Source: Terriglobales bacterium | Lineage (GTDB): Bacteria; Acidobacteriota; Terriglobia; Terriglobales; Acidobacteriaceae | Reading direction: 5' to 3' | Length of the DNA stretch: 64,000 nucleotides | Assembly: GCA_035573675.1 (NCBI GenBank) | Contig: DATMAB010000012.1 | Span: 96,486 to 160,485, forward strand | Shown here: positions 16,566 through 24,151 of the stretch, in pieces | Numbering within the stretch: the first letter of the stretch is position 1 | Layout of the letters: the number at the start of each line of letters is the position of its first letter | Program-made: the position numbers and the translations under genes | Notes under the pieces: generated by a model | What the model saw: the letters and a program-made list of their open reading frames with translations, nothing else | Database searches by the model: none | Told to the model about the DNA's origin: nothing

Positions 16566-18346
16566 AACCGCAGACCATCATCGACGTCTTCTACGCCGCG
16601 GTGGAGCGCAACGCGGCGCGGGTGATGACCTACAAGCAGACTATCCGCTGGATCGACATCGCTTCGCACGAACTGTATCGCGACGCGGTGGGCACGGCGC
16701 GGACGCTGGAGGGCTGGGGCATCGGCAAAGGCGACCGCGTCGCCATCCTGAGCGAGAACCGGCCGGAGTGGGCGGTGGCGGATTTCGCCACGCTGCTGCT
16801 GGGCGCGGTGGACGTGCCGATTTATCCCACGCTGCCGGCCGACCAGGTGGCCTACATCCTGAACGATTCCGGCGCGCGGGTGGCCTTCGTTTCCACCATC
16901 GAACAGCTCAAGAAGGTCAATTCCATCAAGAGCCAGACGCCTCTGGAAAAAGTGGTGTGCATGGACTACGTGGGCTCGACCGAGGGCCTGCCCATGCACC
17001 GCATGATGCACAACCAGCCTCCCGGCCGGGACGCAGAATTCGACGCGCGCGCACGCCAGGTGCAGCCGGAAGACCTGGCGACCATCGTCTATACGTCCGG
17101 GACCACGGGGAGGCCCAAGGGCGTGATGCTGACGCACGGGAACCTGGCGTCGAACGTGAGTTGCTCGCTTGAGCATCTCGGCCTGGTGCCGGGCCATCTG
17201 TGCATCTCGTTCCTGCCGCTCTCGCACATCACGGCCCGCCATCTGGATTACGTCTGTTTCGCCTACGGCGTCACCCTGGCCTACTGCCCGAACATGGACC
17301 GGGTCTTCGACGTGGCGGCGGAAGTGCATCCCACTTTGTTCGTCGCGGTGCCGCGTATCTATGAAAAAGTGCAGGCGAAGGTGCAGCGCATGGCAGGCCG
17401 CGGGCTGAAGCGGTCCATTTACGAGTGGGCCCTCGCCACGGGACGCAAGCATCGTGAAGAGACGCTGGCCGGCAAACAGCCCACGGGACTGGCGTGGAAG
17501 GTGGCCGATGCGCTGCTCTACTCGAAGATCCGCAAGGCGTTCGGCGGGCAGGTGCTGGCCTACATCTCCGGGGGCGCGCCGCTCGGACGCGACCTGGCGG
17601 AGTGGTTTGCCTGCGTGGGCATCCGCATCTTCGAAGGCTACGGGCTCACGGAGACGTCGCCGGTGATCGCGTTGAATCATCCCCACGCGCATAAGATCGG
17701 CACCGTGGGCCGGCCGCTGCGCAACGTCGAGGTCCGCATCGCCGAGGACGGCGAGATCCTGGTGCGCGGACCCTCGGTCTTCAAAAGCTACTGGAACCTT
17801 CCGGAAGAGACGGTGCAAGCGTTCACCGCCGACGGCTGGTTCAAGACCGGCGATATCGGCACGCTCGACGCCGAGGGCTTCCTTGCCATCACCGACCGTA
17901 AGAAGGACCTGATCAAGACCTCGGGCGGGAAGTTCGTGGCGCCACAGCCCATCGAGAAGTTGCTGAAGGCCAATCCGCTGGTGGCGGAAGCGGTGGTCAT
18001 CGGCGACAAGCGCAAGTTCGCCATGGTGCTGGTGGCGCCGCACTTCGAGATGCTGGAGAGCTGGGCCCGCGCCAACGACGTCCCCTTTGCTTCGCGGCAG
18101 GAACTGGTCGCGCATCCCAAGGTGCAGGCGCTCTATGAAGGCATTGTGGCCGAGGTCAATCGGAACTTGGCGCAGTTCGAAGCTCTGAAGCGCGTGCTGG
18201 TGGTGGCGGACGAATTCAGCGTCGCCGACGGCACCATGACGCCCTCCATGAAGCTGCGCCGGCGGGTCGTGGAAGAACGGTACCGGAAACAGATCGAGGA
18301 AATCTACGCGCAGCCGGCGCCGTTGACGCAGACTGCTACGGTCTAG
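16562..18346 (+). CDS. Long-chain acyl-CoA synthetase (AMP-forming)
   Basis: Activates fatty acids to acyl-CoA using ATP. The ANL-superfamily P-loop YTSGTTGRPKGVMLTHGN is present at about residues 180-197, then the A5 motif EGYGLTETSP, the hinge-region DGWFKTGDIGTLDAEGFL and the catalytic-lysine region DRKKDLIKTSGGK. At 594 residues and with these motifs it is of the FAA1/long-chain type rather than a short-chain synthetase. Start ATG overlaps the stop of the TetR gene. The pair resembles the FadR-FadD regulatory modules of other bacteria. Chain-length preference cannot be read from sequence. Confidence 0.92.
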   Translation: MKPQTIIDVFYAAVERNAARVMTYKQTIRWIDIASHELYRDAVGTARTLEGWGIGKGDRVAILSENRPEWAVADFATLLLGAVDVPIYPTLPADQVAYILNDSGARVAFVSTIEQLKKVNSIKSQTPLEKVVCMDYVGSTEGLPMHRMMHNQPPGRDAEFDARARQVQPEDLATIVYTSGTTGRPKGVMLTHGNLASNVSCSLEHLGLVPGHLCISFLPLSHITARHLDYVCFAYGVTLAYCPNMDRVFDVAAEVHPTLFVAVPRIYEKVQAKVQRMAGRGLKRSIYEWALATGRKHREETLAGKQPTGLAWKVADALLYSKIRKAFGGQVLAYISGGAPLGRDLAEWFACVGIRIFEGYGLTETSPVIALNHPHAHKIGTVGRPLRNVEVRIAEDGEILVRGPSVFKSYWNLPEETVQAFTADGWFKTGDIGTLDAEGFLAITDRKKDLIKTSGGKFVAPQPIEKLLKANPLVAEAVVIGDKRKFAMVLVAPHFEMLESWARANDVPFASRQELVAHPKVQALYEGIVAEVNRNLAQFEALKRVLVVADEFSVADGTMTPSMKLRRRVVEERYRKQIEEIYAQPAPLTQTATV

Positions 18347-18447
18347 GCATTGTTCCCATTCTGGAACGAACAGCTTGCCGCGATGGTCGGCTCGGCTTGA
18401 CTTCCCCCCCCAACTCGCCCACACCTGCGGAAGCAGGAGGTGCTGAC

Positions 18448-18813
18448 ATGTCCACGATTCGACTTGTCCTAGCGTCCTTTGCTATGACATGGTTCCTCTC
18501 CGGAACCGTGTGGGCCGGACGTTGCCCTGGACCTCTACAGGGCTTCGCTGTTACATGCCAATATGGAAACTGCAGCGAGGAGATTCACACTTGGCGTTGC
18601 AGCTCGGCCTACGACCGGGAAGTTGGCTGCGGGATGGCGCCTGAGACTTGCTGCGGCGGAGAGATTACCGTAGTAGCTCCACTTGGTTGCGGCTTCTATC
18701 AGGCAGGCCTCGACCGTGATGACATCCTAAAACTCGCCGAGAGCGTGCCTGAAGGTGCCTTTGTGCCGCTGTGCGAGGGCGGCTATGACGAAGTGGCGGT
18801 CGCTGCGAACTAG
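18448..18813 (+). CDS. Small secreted cysteine-rich protein, unrecognised
   Basis: A 121-residue protein with a signal peptide (residues 1-23, ending TVWAG). The mature part has nine cysteines within about 85 residues, including a CC pair in PETCCGGE, suggesting disulfide bonding outside the cytoplasm. The ATG at 18448 is preceded by AGGAGGTG, a near-perfect ribosome site. It is followed by, and overlaps by 29 bp, another exported protein gene. Codon and base use look less GC-rich than the neighbours, hinting at transfer. I recognise no family. Confidence 0.6.
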   Translation: MSTIRLVLASFAMTWFLSGTVWAGRCPGPLQGFAVTCQYGNCSEEIHTWRCSSAYDREVGCGMAPETCCGGEITVVAPLGCGFYQAGLDRDDILKLAESVPEGAFVPLCEGGYDEVAVAAN

Positions 18814-19861
18814 GAAGGTCGCGGGCTGGTGGTATCCCGTTTGCATACTCCTGAGCGGAGTCTTGTTCGCGAGCTCCCTGCCAGTCCCTCGCTTAGAGCT
18901 GGAAGCCAAGCGCAAGGTGTCGGTTCCAACGGTGTATGCAGCGGTCCTGCTGGGGATTTCCCGGTGCGACGCGGATTCGTCCATTTACCTCCAACAGTAC
19001 AGCCCGACCGGAACTCAGCCGATTCTGAAGGCGTCACGAGACGGGCAGAGAACAGTTCGCTTCAGCCTGGATGCTGTGCCGGAACTCCAGGCCGCAGACA
19101 TAGTCAATTTTGCGCCCGATCGAAGCGGCCAGCTTTTCTTGCTCGTGAACCGAAAAGAGGAACACTTTGTCGCTCGGTTCGACCGGGATGGCAAGTATGT
19201 CAGTCGATTTAGGACTCCAGAACCCCTGCTCCCTACTGGTCTGGCCGTCTTTTCTTCCGGGGACCTCATGTTGTCGGGTTACGAAGTCCTTGACGGCCGG
19301 TACGAAACGCGACAGCTGCGGCCGATGCTTGCGCTGGTTGATGACGACGGTAGGCTGATACGACGCGTAGGCACGGGCGGCGGCGACATTCGACACCCAC
19401 AACCCGCGAAGCATGAACCGGTCGATGATCCACTTGAGAGTCCTGATGTCGAGTTCGCCCAGGCCATTGGCGGCAGTGTGCTTGAGTCCGGTGACGATGG
19501 CAACGTGTACGTAATGCGCGGTACGCCACAAGGGCCGATTCTTGTAGTGTCCGCCGCCGGCGAACTGTTGAGAACTCTACAGCTGACGCCGCCCGAGAGC
19601 TTTCGGCTGAGGGAAATCAAGGTTGGTCAGGGAAGAATCGCAGCCGTTTACACGCGGCGTCCCGACCGAAACAGAGGAGAAACAACGTCGGCCGTGACGA
19701 TCGCAGTTATCGACGCCGTTACTGGCGAAAAGCAAGCGGAATACTTTCACCAATCGCCGGAACTCGGTCTGGGGTTAGCGTGCTATACGCCGGACACCTT
19801 CACATTCGTCGGAGCGGACCGTCAGGGCTATCTTGAGCTGATCCACGCCGCCGCTAAATAG
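18785..19861 (+). CDS. Exported or membrane-anchored propeller-like protein, unrecognised
   Basis: A 358-residue protein starting at an ATG that overlaps the preceding cysteine-rich gene. A hydrophobic segment (WWYPVCILLSGVLFASSL) near residue 15 is a signal or anchor. The rest resembles a six-bladed NHL or 6-bladed-propeller sensor protein, with repeated phrases of the kind VARFDRDGKYVSRFRTP and VVSAAGELLRTLQLTPPES at blade-like spacing, as seen in many acidobacterial lipoproteins. No catalytic motif was found. It forms a two-gene unit with the preceding gene, and both are less GC-rich than the surroundings. Function unknown. Confidence 0.6.
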   Translation: MTKWRSLRTRKVAGWWYPVCILLSGVLFASSLPVPRLELEAKRKVSVPTVYAAVLLGISRCDADSSIYLQQYSPTGTQPILKASRDGQRTVRFSLDAVPELQAADIVNFAPDRSGQLFLLVNRKEEHFVARFDRDGKYVSRFRTPEPLLPTGLAVFSSGDLMLSGYEVLDGRYETRQLRPMLALVDDDGRLIRRVGTGGGDIRHPQPAKHEPVDDPLESPDVEFAQAIGGSVLESGDDGNVYVMRGTPQGPILVVSAAGELLRTLQLTPPESFRLREIKVGQGRIAAVYTRRPDRNRGETTSAVTIAVIDAVTGEKQAEYFHQSPELGLGLACYTPDTFTFVGADRQGYLELIHAAAK

Positions 19862-19899
19862 GCGCTTCTAGTCTGTGGCGTAGTAGATTTGCACGCACG

Positions 19900-20670
19900 C
19901 TATCGCACCACTCCCTCCAGGGGCGAACTGGCGGTGGCGTAAAGCTTCTTCGGCATGCGGCCGGCCAGATAGGCGGCGCGGCCGGCAAGGACGGCGTGCT
20001 TCATGGCTTCTGCCATCCGCACCGGATCTTCGGCGTGGGCGATGCCGGAGTTCATCAGCACGCCGTCGTAACCCAGCTCCATGGCGATGGTGGCGTCGGA
20101 AGCCGTGCCCACGCCCGCGTCCACGATGAGCGGCACATCGGTAATCATCTCGCGCAGGATGCGCAGGTTGGCGGCGTTCTGAATGCCCAGGCCGCTGCCG
20201 ATGGGCGCACCCAGAGGCATCACGGCGCTCGCGCCCGCGTCGACCAGACGCCTGGCAACCACCACGTCATCCGACGTATAGGGCAGAACCGTGAAGCCTT
20301 CCTTCACCAGCACGCGCGTGGCTTCGATGGTGGCCTGCACGTCGGGGTAGAGCGTGCGCTCATCGCCGATGACCTCGATCTTTACCCAGTCCGAGAGTCC
20401 GACTTCGCGCGAGAGCCGGGCCGTGCGCAGCGCGTCCTCAGCCGTGTAGCAGCCGGCCGTGTTGGGCAGCAGGAAATACTTTTGCGGATCAATGAAGTCG
20501 AGCAGCGATTCCTTGGAACGGTCGAGGTTAACGCGGCGCACAGCCACCGTGACCATCTCGGCGCCCGAGGCTTCGATGGCCCGCGCCGTCTCCTGCCCCG
20601 ACTTGTACTTCCCCGTGCCCACAATGAGCCGCGAGCGGAACTCGCGGCCAGCGATGCGGAAGGAGTCCAT
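19900..20670 (-). CDS. thiG: Thiazole synthase ThiG
   Basis: Forms the thiazole phosphate moiety of thiamine from deoxyxylulose phosphate, ThiS-thiocarboxylate and dehydroglycine. The 256-residue TIM barrel shows [12 protein letters not shown] at the start, [18 protein letters not shown], the Schiff-base lysine in [21 protein letters not shown] and [15 protein letters not shown], all ThiG signatures. It is isolated: no thiS, thiO or thiF lies next to it, and no TPP riboswitch was seen in the short upstream region, which instead has 7-bp repeats. Length is normal, so the gene is likely functional with partners elsewhere. Confidence 0.95.
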   Translation of the reverse strand: MDSFRIAGREFRSRLIVGTGKYKSGQETARAIEASGAEMVTVAVRRVNLDRSKESLLDFIDPQKYFLLPNTAGCYTAEDALRTARLSREVGLSDWVKIEVIGDERTLYPDVQATIEATRVLVKEGFTVLPYTSDDVVVARRLVDAGASAVMPLGAPIGSGLGIQNAANLRILREMITDVPLIVDAGVGTASDATIAMELGYDGVLMNSGIAHAEDPVRMAEAMKHAVLAGRAAYLAGRMPKKLYATASSPLEGVVR

Positions 20671-20683
20671 AGAGATATTGTAG

Positions 20684-20718
20684 AGGTCTCAGGTCTCGGG
20701 TGTCAGGTCCCAGGTGGC
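20684..20718. repeat. Period-7 tandem repeat array (five units)
   Basis: Five units of seven bases follow each other just upstream of thiG: AGGTCTC, AGGTCTC, GGGTGTC, AGGTCCC, AGGTGGC. The unit sequence is degenerate but the 7-bp spacing is exact. The array is non-coding and is one of at least eight with the same period in this window, each with its own unit sequence. Confidence 0.7.
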
Positions 20719-20742
20719 GCCTATGCAATTCCATTCTGTGAT

Positions 20743-21167
20743 TGTCATCCTGAGCCCGCCTTCAGGCGGGCGAAGGACCTACTCCGTCTCCCAAGGGGCG
20801 TGGTTGGGATTCTCGAACCACTCGGCCGCGAGGTCGAGCCAGTGCGGGTTCTCCGCTTCGATCAGAGCGACCTTGCATGCCCGCGTCCAGCCTTTCAATT
20901 GCTTCTCACGGCCGATGGCACTGCGGGCATTCCGATAGCGCTCGTAGTACACGAGCCATGGGAGGTTGTACTGAGAGGTAAACCCTGGGAGGAGCTTATT
21001 CTTGTGTTCGAACACGCGCTTGCGGAGCTTGCTGGTGATACCGATGTACAGGCGATGCGCCTTGTTTGACATGATGTATACGTAGTACCACTTCATGGCA
21101 GCACCGAACGGGTCCGAGTATACCCATAGGGAAACAGGGTAGGTCCTTCGCTTCGCTCAGGATGACA
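20743..21167. mobile_element. Inverted-repeat unit carrying a GIY-YIG gene
   Basis: A 425-bp unit is bounded by inverted arms. The left arm starts TGTCATCCTGAGC at 20743, has a GCCCGCCttcaGGCGGGC hairpin and continues GAAGGACCTAC. The right arm, read on the minus strand from 21167, is TGTCATCCTGAGCGAAGCG then AAGGACCTAC. Similarity continues inward for about 18 more bases (CTCCGTCTCCCAAGGGG against CCTGTTTCCCTATGGG). The only gene inside encodes a GIY-YIG nuclease, whose stop codon lies in the left arm. This resembles a small self-contained mobile or domesticated repeat unit. No clear target-site duplication was seen. Confidence 0.55.
20779..21096 (-). CDS. GIY-YIG nuclease-domain protein
   Basis: A 105-residue single-domain protein of the UvrC/YhbQ-like GIY-YIG superfamily. 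The two beta-strand motif is seen as YYVYIMSNKAHRLYIGIT (GIY replaced by YVYI, YIG intact), followed by the conserved Arg in LRKRVFEH and the Glu in EKQLKGWTR, so the nuclease centre is plausible. Many such short proteins are annotated as excinuclease-C-like or UPF0213. It is enclosed by inverted repeats at 20743-20798 and 21124-21167, and its TAG stop is inside one arm. A role in spreading or maintaining those repeats is an inference. The start has no strong ribosome site. Confidence 0.88.
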   Translation of the reverse strand: MKWYYVYIMSNKAHRLYIGITSKLRKRVFEHKNKLLPGFTSQYNLPWLVYYERYRNARSAIGREKQLKGWTRACKVALIEAENPHWLDLAAEWFENPNHAPWETE

Positions 21168-21209
21168 CCTCTAGTAGTTACGCTATTTCCAAGTATGTAA
21201 CATCCCGCT

Positions 21210-21527
21210 ATGACCCTGGCCGAAACCCTGCTTTCCGTCTGGCAGCAGGTGCTGGTGGAGAAGACGGATGTCGTTCGGCTCGAGAGGAGAGCCTTCCCTG
21301 TGGACCGGACGCGCAAGAAAGGGTTGCGCACCGTGGATTTCTCCTACGGAGAGCACCAAGTCACCGGAATCGAGCAGAATCCACGCACACAGTCCCGCTG
21401 GGCGCAGATGGCGCGCCAAGGCAAACGCGTGATGCAGTTCTCTTCCAAGGGCCGCTACATCGGCGTGGTGGCCGAGGGACATCTGACGCGCTACGGGGCG
21501 TGGGAGCAGCTCGAGCTGCCGGAGTGA
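21210..21527 (+). CDS. Conserved small cytoplasmic protein, function unknown
   Basis: A 105-residue soluble protein without signal peptide or membrane segment. It has a basic middle region (DRTRKKGLRTVDFSYGE), then GIEQNPRTQSRWAQMARQG and a C-terminal beta-rich part, VMQFSSKGRYIGVVAEGHLT. I recognise no named family. It lies between the GIY-YIG unit and a period-7 array that begins four bases after its stop. Even base composition and a good codon pattern make it a likely real gene. Confidence 0.55.
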   Translation: MTLAETLLSVWQQVLVEKTDVVRLERRAFPVDRTRKKGLRTVDFSYGEHQVTGIEQNPRTQSRWAQMARQGKRVMQFSSKGRYIGVVAEGHLTRYGAWEQLELPE

Positions 21528-21530
21528 GGC

Positions 21531-21558
21531 AGTTCTCAGTTCTCAGTTCTCAGTTCTC
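21531..21558. repeat. Perfect period-7 tandem repeat (AGTTCTC, four units)
   Basis: Four identical units AGTTCTC stand head to tail, followed by one degenerate unit AGATTCC. It begins four bases after the stop codon of the preceding gene. This is the most regular of the period-7 arrays in the window. It is non-coding. Confidence 0.85.
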
Positions 21559-21674
21559 AGATTCCTATTCTTGGCGTCGAGTGTCAGCGGCAAGTCCGAG
21601 AATCTGCAAACGTTCGCGGCAGGGTTCAAACCGACGGCGGCTGGGGGGAGCGAGGCGAATCGTGCGGCGGCATT

Positions 21675-21695
21675 GGCCAGTGGTTAGTGGTCAGT
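21675..21695. repeat. Period-7 tandem repeat (three units)
   Basis: Units GGCCAGT, GGTTAGT and GGTCAGT follow each other, then the pattern fades (GTCGCGT). The array lies in the 220-bp gap downstream of the ftsB-like gene and the 21210 gene, which converge here. Nothing else was recognised in that gap. Confidence 0.6.
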
Positions 21696-21747
21696 GTCGC
21701 GTAAGAGGCTTATTGTGAACAGGTTGCGAGCATAGCCGCAGATAAGT

Positions 21748-22191
21748 CTAGCGCTTCTGGGCGGTGGCGGGGACGGCTGGAGGAGGTTCCTCGGCGGGCA
21801 GGACGTAGACCACTTCGCCTGGGCGGGCGTAGCGGAGTTGCTCGCGGGCTTCGCGCTCAATGGTCGCCGGATCGGTCTTGAGCGCCTTGATTTGCTGGGT
21901 GATGCGTTCGTTCTCCGCCTGGAGCTGCTGCACCTCTTTCTCCAGCCGCCGGTATTCGGAGCGCTTGCCGTAGTAGACCACCATGCCGTTGGCGCCGAAG
22001 ACCACGTGCGCCGCCATCAGGGCGGCCAACAGGGCGATGCCGGCGGTGGCCAGCTTGCGGCGCGCGGAAAAGAGCCGGTCGGTGAGGTCGTGAATCCGCG
22101 CCCGGAAAAGAGTCGCGGGCTTTTTCCCCGAAATCAGAGACTGGCGCCGTAGAGTGCGCAGGTTGCGGGATGGCGTGGCTTGCTTGTGCAT
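21748..22191 (-). CDS. FtsB/DivIC-like septum formation initiator protein
   Basis: Bitopic division protein that links the divisome through a coiled coil. The 147 residues comprise a basic cytoplasmic N-terminus of about 50 residues, one membrane helix (LATAGIALLAALMAAHVVFG), the YYGKRSEYRRLEKEVQQLQA coiled coil with NERITQQIKALKTD, and the family ending REQLRYARPGEVVYV. The ATG at 22191 is chosen because the longer upstream reading has no support. It lies 65 bp downstream of the phosphohexomutase gene in the same orientation and may share its transcript. The usual enolase neighbour is absent. Confidence 0.85.
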   Translation of the reverse strand: MHKQATPSRNLRTLRRQSLISGKKPATLFRARIHDLTDRLFSARRKLATAGIALLAALMAAHVVFGANGMVVYYGKRSEYRRLEKEVQQLQAENERITQQIKALKTDPATIEREAREQLRYARPGEVVYVLPAEEPPPAVPATAQKR

Positions 22192-22256
22192 GTTCTTTGA
22201 AACGTGCCGTCCCTTCGGGACCCGGCCTCTTCTGTTCCAGCTACCCGGCCATTCGG

Positions 22257-23669
22257 CTACGCGAAGATCCACTGCCTGGCCGCCGCGCTCAACGCTTCCA
22301 GGTCCTGCGGAGAGCGCGCCTCGGAATAGACGCGCACCACCGGTTCGGTCCCCGAGAGCCGGTAGCAGACCCAGGAGCCGTCGTCGAACACCAGCTTTAA
22401 CCCATCGGTTCGAACCACCCGGGCCACTCGCCGCCCGGCCAGTTCCCCGGGATCGCGGCCGCACTTAGCAGTGAACTTCTCCTTCACCTCCGGCGTCAAG
22501 CGGAAGTTCTGGCGCCGCGGGTAAAAGGAACCAACTTGGTCAAACAGGCGATGGAGCTGCCGGGAAAGACTTTGGCCGCGGCGCGCGACCATTTCGCAGG
22601 CCAGCAGGCCGGCCAGAATGCCGTCCTTTTCCGGGACGTGATGGCGGATGGAGAGTCCGGCGCTTTCTTCGCCGCCGATGACGATCTTATCCTGCTTGAT
22701 GAGCTCGCCGATGTACTTGAAGCCGACCGGAGTCTCGTGCAGCTCGACCTGCAGATGATCGGCCAGCGCGTTGATGAGGTTGGTGGTGGCCACGGACTTG
22801 GCCACGCCATTGCGCCAGCCGCGGGTCTCGACCAGATAGTCGAACAGGAGCGCGATGAGATAGTTGGGCTGGAGGAAGGTGCCGTCTTCGTCGAGGAGGC
22901 CGAAGCGGTCGGCATCGCCGTCGGTGGCGATGCCGATACGCGCCCCGCTTTCCCGCATGGCGCGGCGCAGGTCTTCGAGCAGGTGCTCGTCCGGCTCCGG
23001 GGCGTGGCCGCCGAAGAGCACGTCGCGGCGGTCGTGGAGGGTGGTGACCGGGATCCCGGCCCCGTGCAGGAGTGAATCCGGATAGCCGCGGGCCGCGCCG
23101 TAGAGCGGGTCAAAGGCCACCTTGACCCCGGATGTGCGGATGACCTCCAGGTCCACAATCTCTTTCAGTCGAGCCAGATAGGCCGCGCGGACGTCAATCG
23201 TTTCACAGGCTGCCCCGCCTGCCTTGCCTTTCTCTGTGTCCTCTGAGTCCTTTGTGGTTAAGTTTTGGATTTCCGCCTCGATCCTCCGGGTCACTTCGGG
23301 CAGCGCGGGCGCGCCGTCCGGAGTGGAGAACTTGATGCCGTTGTACTCCGGAGGATTGTGGGAGGCGGTGAAGTTGATGGCGCCGTCCGCCCGCGAGCGG
23401 ATCACGGCAAAGGCGATGGCCGGCGTGGGCGCAGCTTCCGCCACCAGCAGCGGCGTGATGCCGTGCGCGGCCAGGAGGTCGCAGGCCAGGGCGCAGAAAC
23501 TTTCGCCCAGAAAGCGCGGATCGCGGGCCACGATGACGCGCGCCCCCGCAGGCTTCTGTGACGCCACGTAGCGGGCGATCCCGGTCACGGCGCGGCGCAC
23601 GTTGGCAAACGTGAAGTCTTCGGCCATAATCGCCCGCCAGCCGGAGGTGCCGAACTTGATCTGGGTCAT
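22257..23669 (-). CDS. Alpha-D-phosphohexomutase (phosphoglucomutase/phosphomannomutase)
   Basis: Interconverts hexose 1- and 6-phosphates. All four signature loops are present: phosphoserine loop TASHNPPEYNGIKF with Ser103, metal loop ATDGDADRFG, sugar-binding loop GGEESAGL and phosphate-binding RLSGTEPVVRVY. At 470 residues it has the usual length. Residues about 137-152 (NLTTKDSEDTEKGKAGG) form an extra hydrophilic loop encoded by a 9-bp tandem repeat of intergenic type inserted in frame. The ATG at 23669 precedes TQIKFGTSGWR, the typical family start; a longer upstream reading is spurious. Glucose versus mannose preference is not decided by these motifs. Confidence 0.93.
   Translation of the reverse strand: MTQIKFGTSGWRAIMAEDFTFANVRRAVTGIARYVASQKPAGARVIVARDPRFLGESFCALACDLLAAHGITPLLVAEAAPTPAIAFAVIRSRADGAINFTASHNPPEYNGIKFSTPDGAPALPEVTRRIEAEIQNLTTKDSEDTEKGKAGGAACETIDVRAAYLARLKEIVDLEVIRTSGVKVAFDPLYGAARGYPDSLLHGAGIPVTTLHDRRDVLFGGHAPEPDEHLLEDLRRAMRESGARIGIATDGDADRFGLLDEDGTFLQPNYLIALLFDYLVETRGWRNGVAKSVATTNLINALADHLQVELHETPVGFKYIGELIKQDKIVIGGEESAGLSIRHHVPEKDGILAGLLACEMVARRGQSLSRQLHRLFDQVGSFYPRRQNFRLTPEVKEKFTAKCGRDPGELAGRRVARVVRTDGLKLVFDDGSWVCYRLSGTEPVVRVYSEARSPQDLEALSAAARQWIFA
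23228..23262. repeat. 9-bp-period repeat inserted in frame within the phosphohexomutase gene
   Basis: Read on the coding strand, units of the form ACAAAGGACT, CAGAGGACA and CAGAGAAAGG follow at 9-bp spacing. Such purine-rich arrays are otherwise typical of non-coding DNA, yet here the repeat is a multiple of three long and keeps the frame open, adding the loop LTTKDSEDTEKG to the enzyme. Confidence 0.55.
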
Positions 23670-23711
23670 ACTTTCGCCGCGGATGAACGCGGATACAACC
23701 GTGTGGGGCTT

Positions 23712-23746
23712 ACTGGCTACTGACAACAGGCCACTGGCCACTGATT
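23712..23746. repeat. Period-7 tandem repeat (five units)
   Basis: Units ACTGGCT, ACTGACA, ACAGGCC, ACTGGCC and ACTGATT stand in exact 7-bp register in the divergent promoter gap between the phosphohexomutase and cutA genes, ending four bases before the cutA ATG. It therefore occupies the place where the cutA ribosome site and promoter would be expected. Confidence 0.7.
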
Positions 23747-23750
23747 CTAT

Positions 23751-24083
23751 ATGACCGATAAGCGGATCGTGCTGACGACAACGGGAACGAAAGAAGAGGC
23801 GCAGAAGATCGCGCGCGGCCTGGTGGAACGGCGGCTGGCAGCGTGCGTCAATGTAGTGGGACCGGTGGAATCGGTGTATCGCTGGAAGGGCGCGGTGGAA
23901 GCGAACGCCGAGTTCCTGCTGCTGATCAAGACCACGGCCGGCGCGTTCGGAGCCGTGCGCGACGCCATCAAGGAACTGCACTCCTACGAACTGCCGGAGT
24001 GCGTGATGGTGACCATCGAGGACGGGAGCGCGGAATATCTGGCGTGGATCGCAGACTCAATCGGGGAGGCGGACGAAATGTGA
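23751..24083 (+). CDS. cutA: CutA-family trimeric divalent-cation tolerance protein
   Basis: A 110-residue protein of the CutA1 family, ferredoxin-like trimers linked with copper and other metal tolerance. Signatures are IVLTTTGTKEEAQKIARGLV, RRLAACVNVVGPVESVYRW with the conserved Cys, EFLLLIKTTAGAF and the C-terminal SYELPECVMVTIEDGSAEYL with WIADSI. Length is normal. No other metal gene is adjacent; the MCO/ZIP cluster is 22 kb away. The gene is preceded by a period-7 array and its stop codon lies inside another, so no classical ribosome site is evident. Confidence 0.95.
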   Translation: MTDKRIVLTTTGTKEEAQKIARGLVERRLAACVNVVGPVESVYRWKGAVEANAEFLLLIKTTAGAFGAVRDAIKELHSYELPECVMVTIEDGSAEYLAWIADSIGEADEM

Positions 24084-24149
24084 ACTGCGAGTGATGAACT
24101 GTGAACTTAGGACGACAAGTTGGCAGTTCATAGTTCGCGATTCGTAGCT
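24080..24149. repeat. Period-7 repeat array with inverted halves at a convergent gene junction
   Basis: Ten units keep a 7-bp register from the cutA stop codon to two bases before the next gene's stop. The left half has GTGAACT, ATGAACT, GTGAACT; the right half has the reverse-complement type GGCAGTT, CATAGTT. ATGAACTG at 24094-24101 pairs with CAGTTCAT at 24124-24131, so the RNA of either strand can fold into an 8-bp stem. It may act as a transcription end for both convergent genes. Confidence 0.6.
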
Positions 24150-24151
24150 CG

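Noticed and set aside
16490..18424. Open frame of 644 codons on the minus strand opposite the acyl-CoA synthetase
   Set aside because: Shadow of a gene with complete ANL motifs; the translation is rich in His, Arg and Gln without family pattern.
20671..20742. TPP riboswitch before thiG
   Set aside because: The short upstream region has period-7 repeats and lacks any thi-box sequence.
20743..21167. Classical insertion sequence with target-site duplication
   Set aside because: There is no transposase, and the flanks (GTGAT on the left, CCTCT on the right) show no duplication, so it is listed only as a candidate repeat unit.
21531..21558. CRISPR array
   Set aside because: Units are 7 bp and contiguous without spacers, and no cas gene is near.
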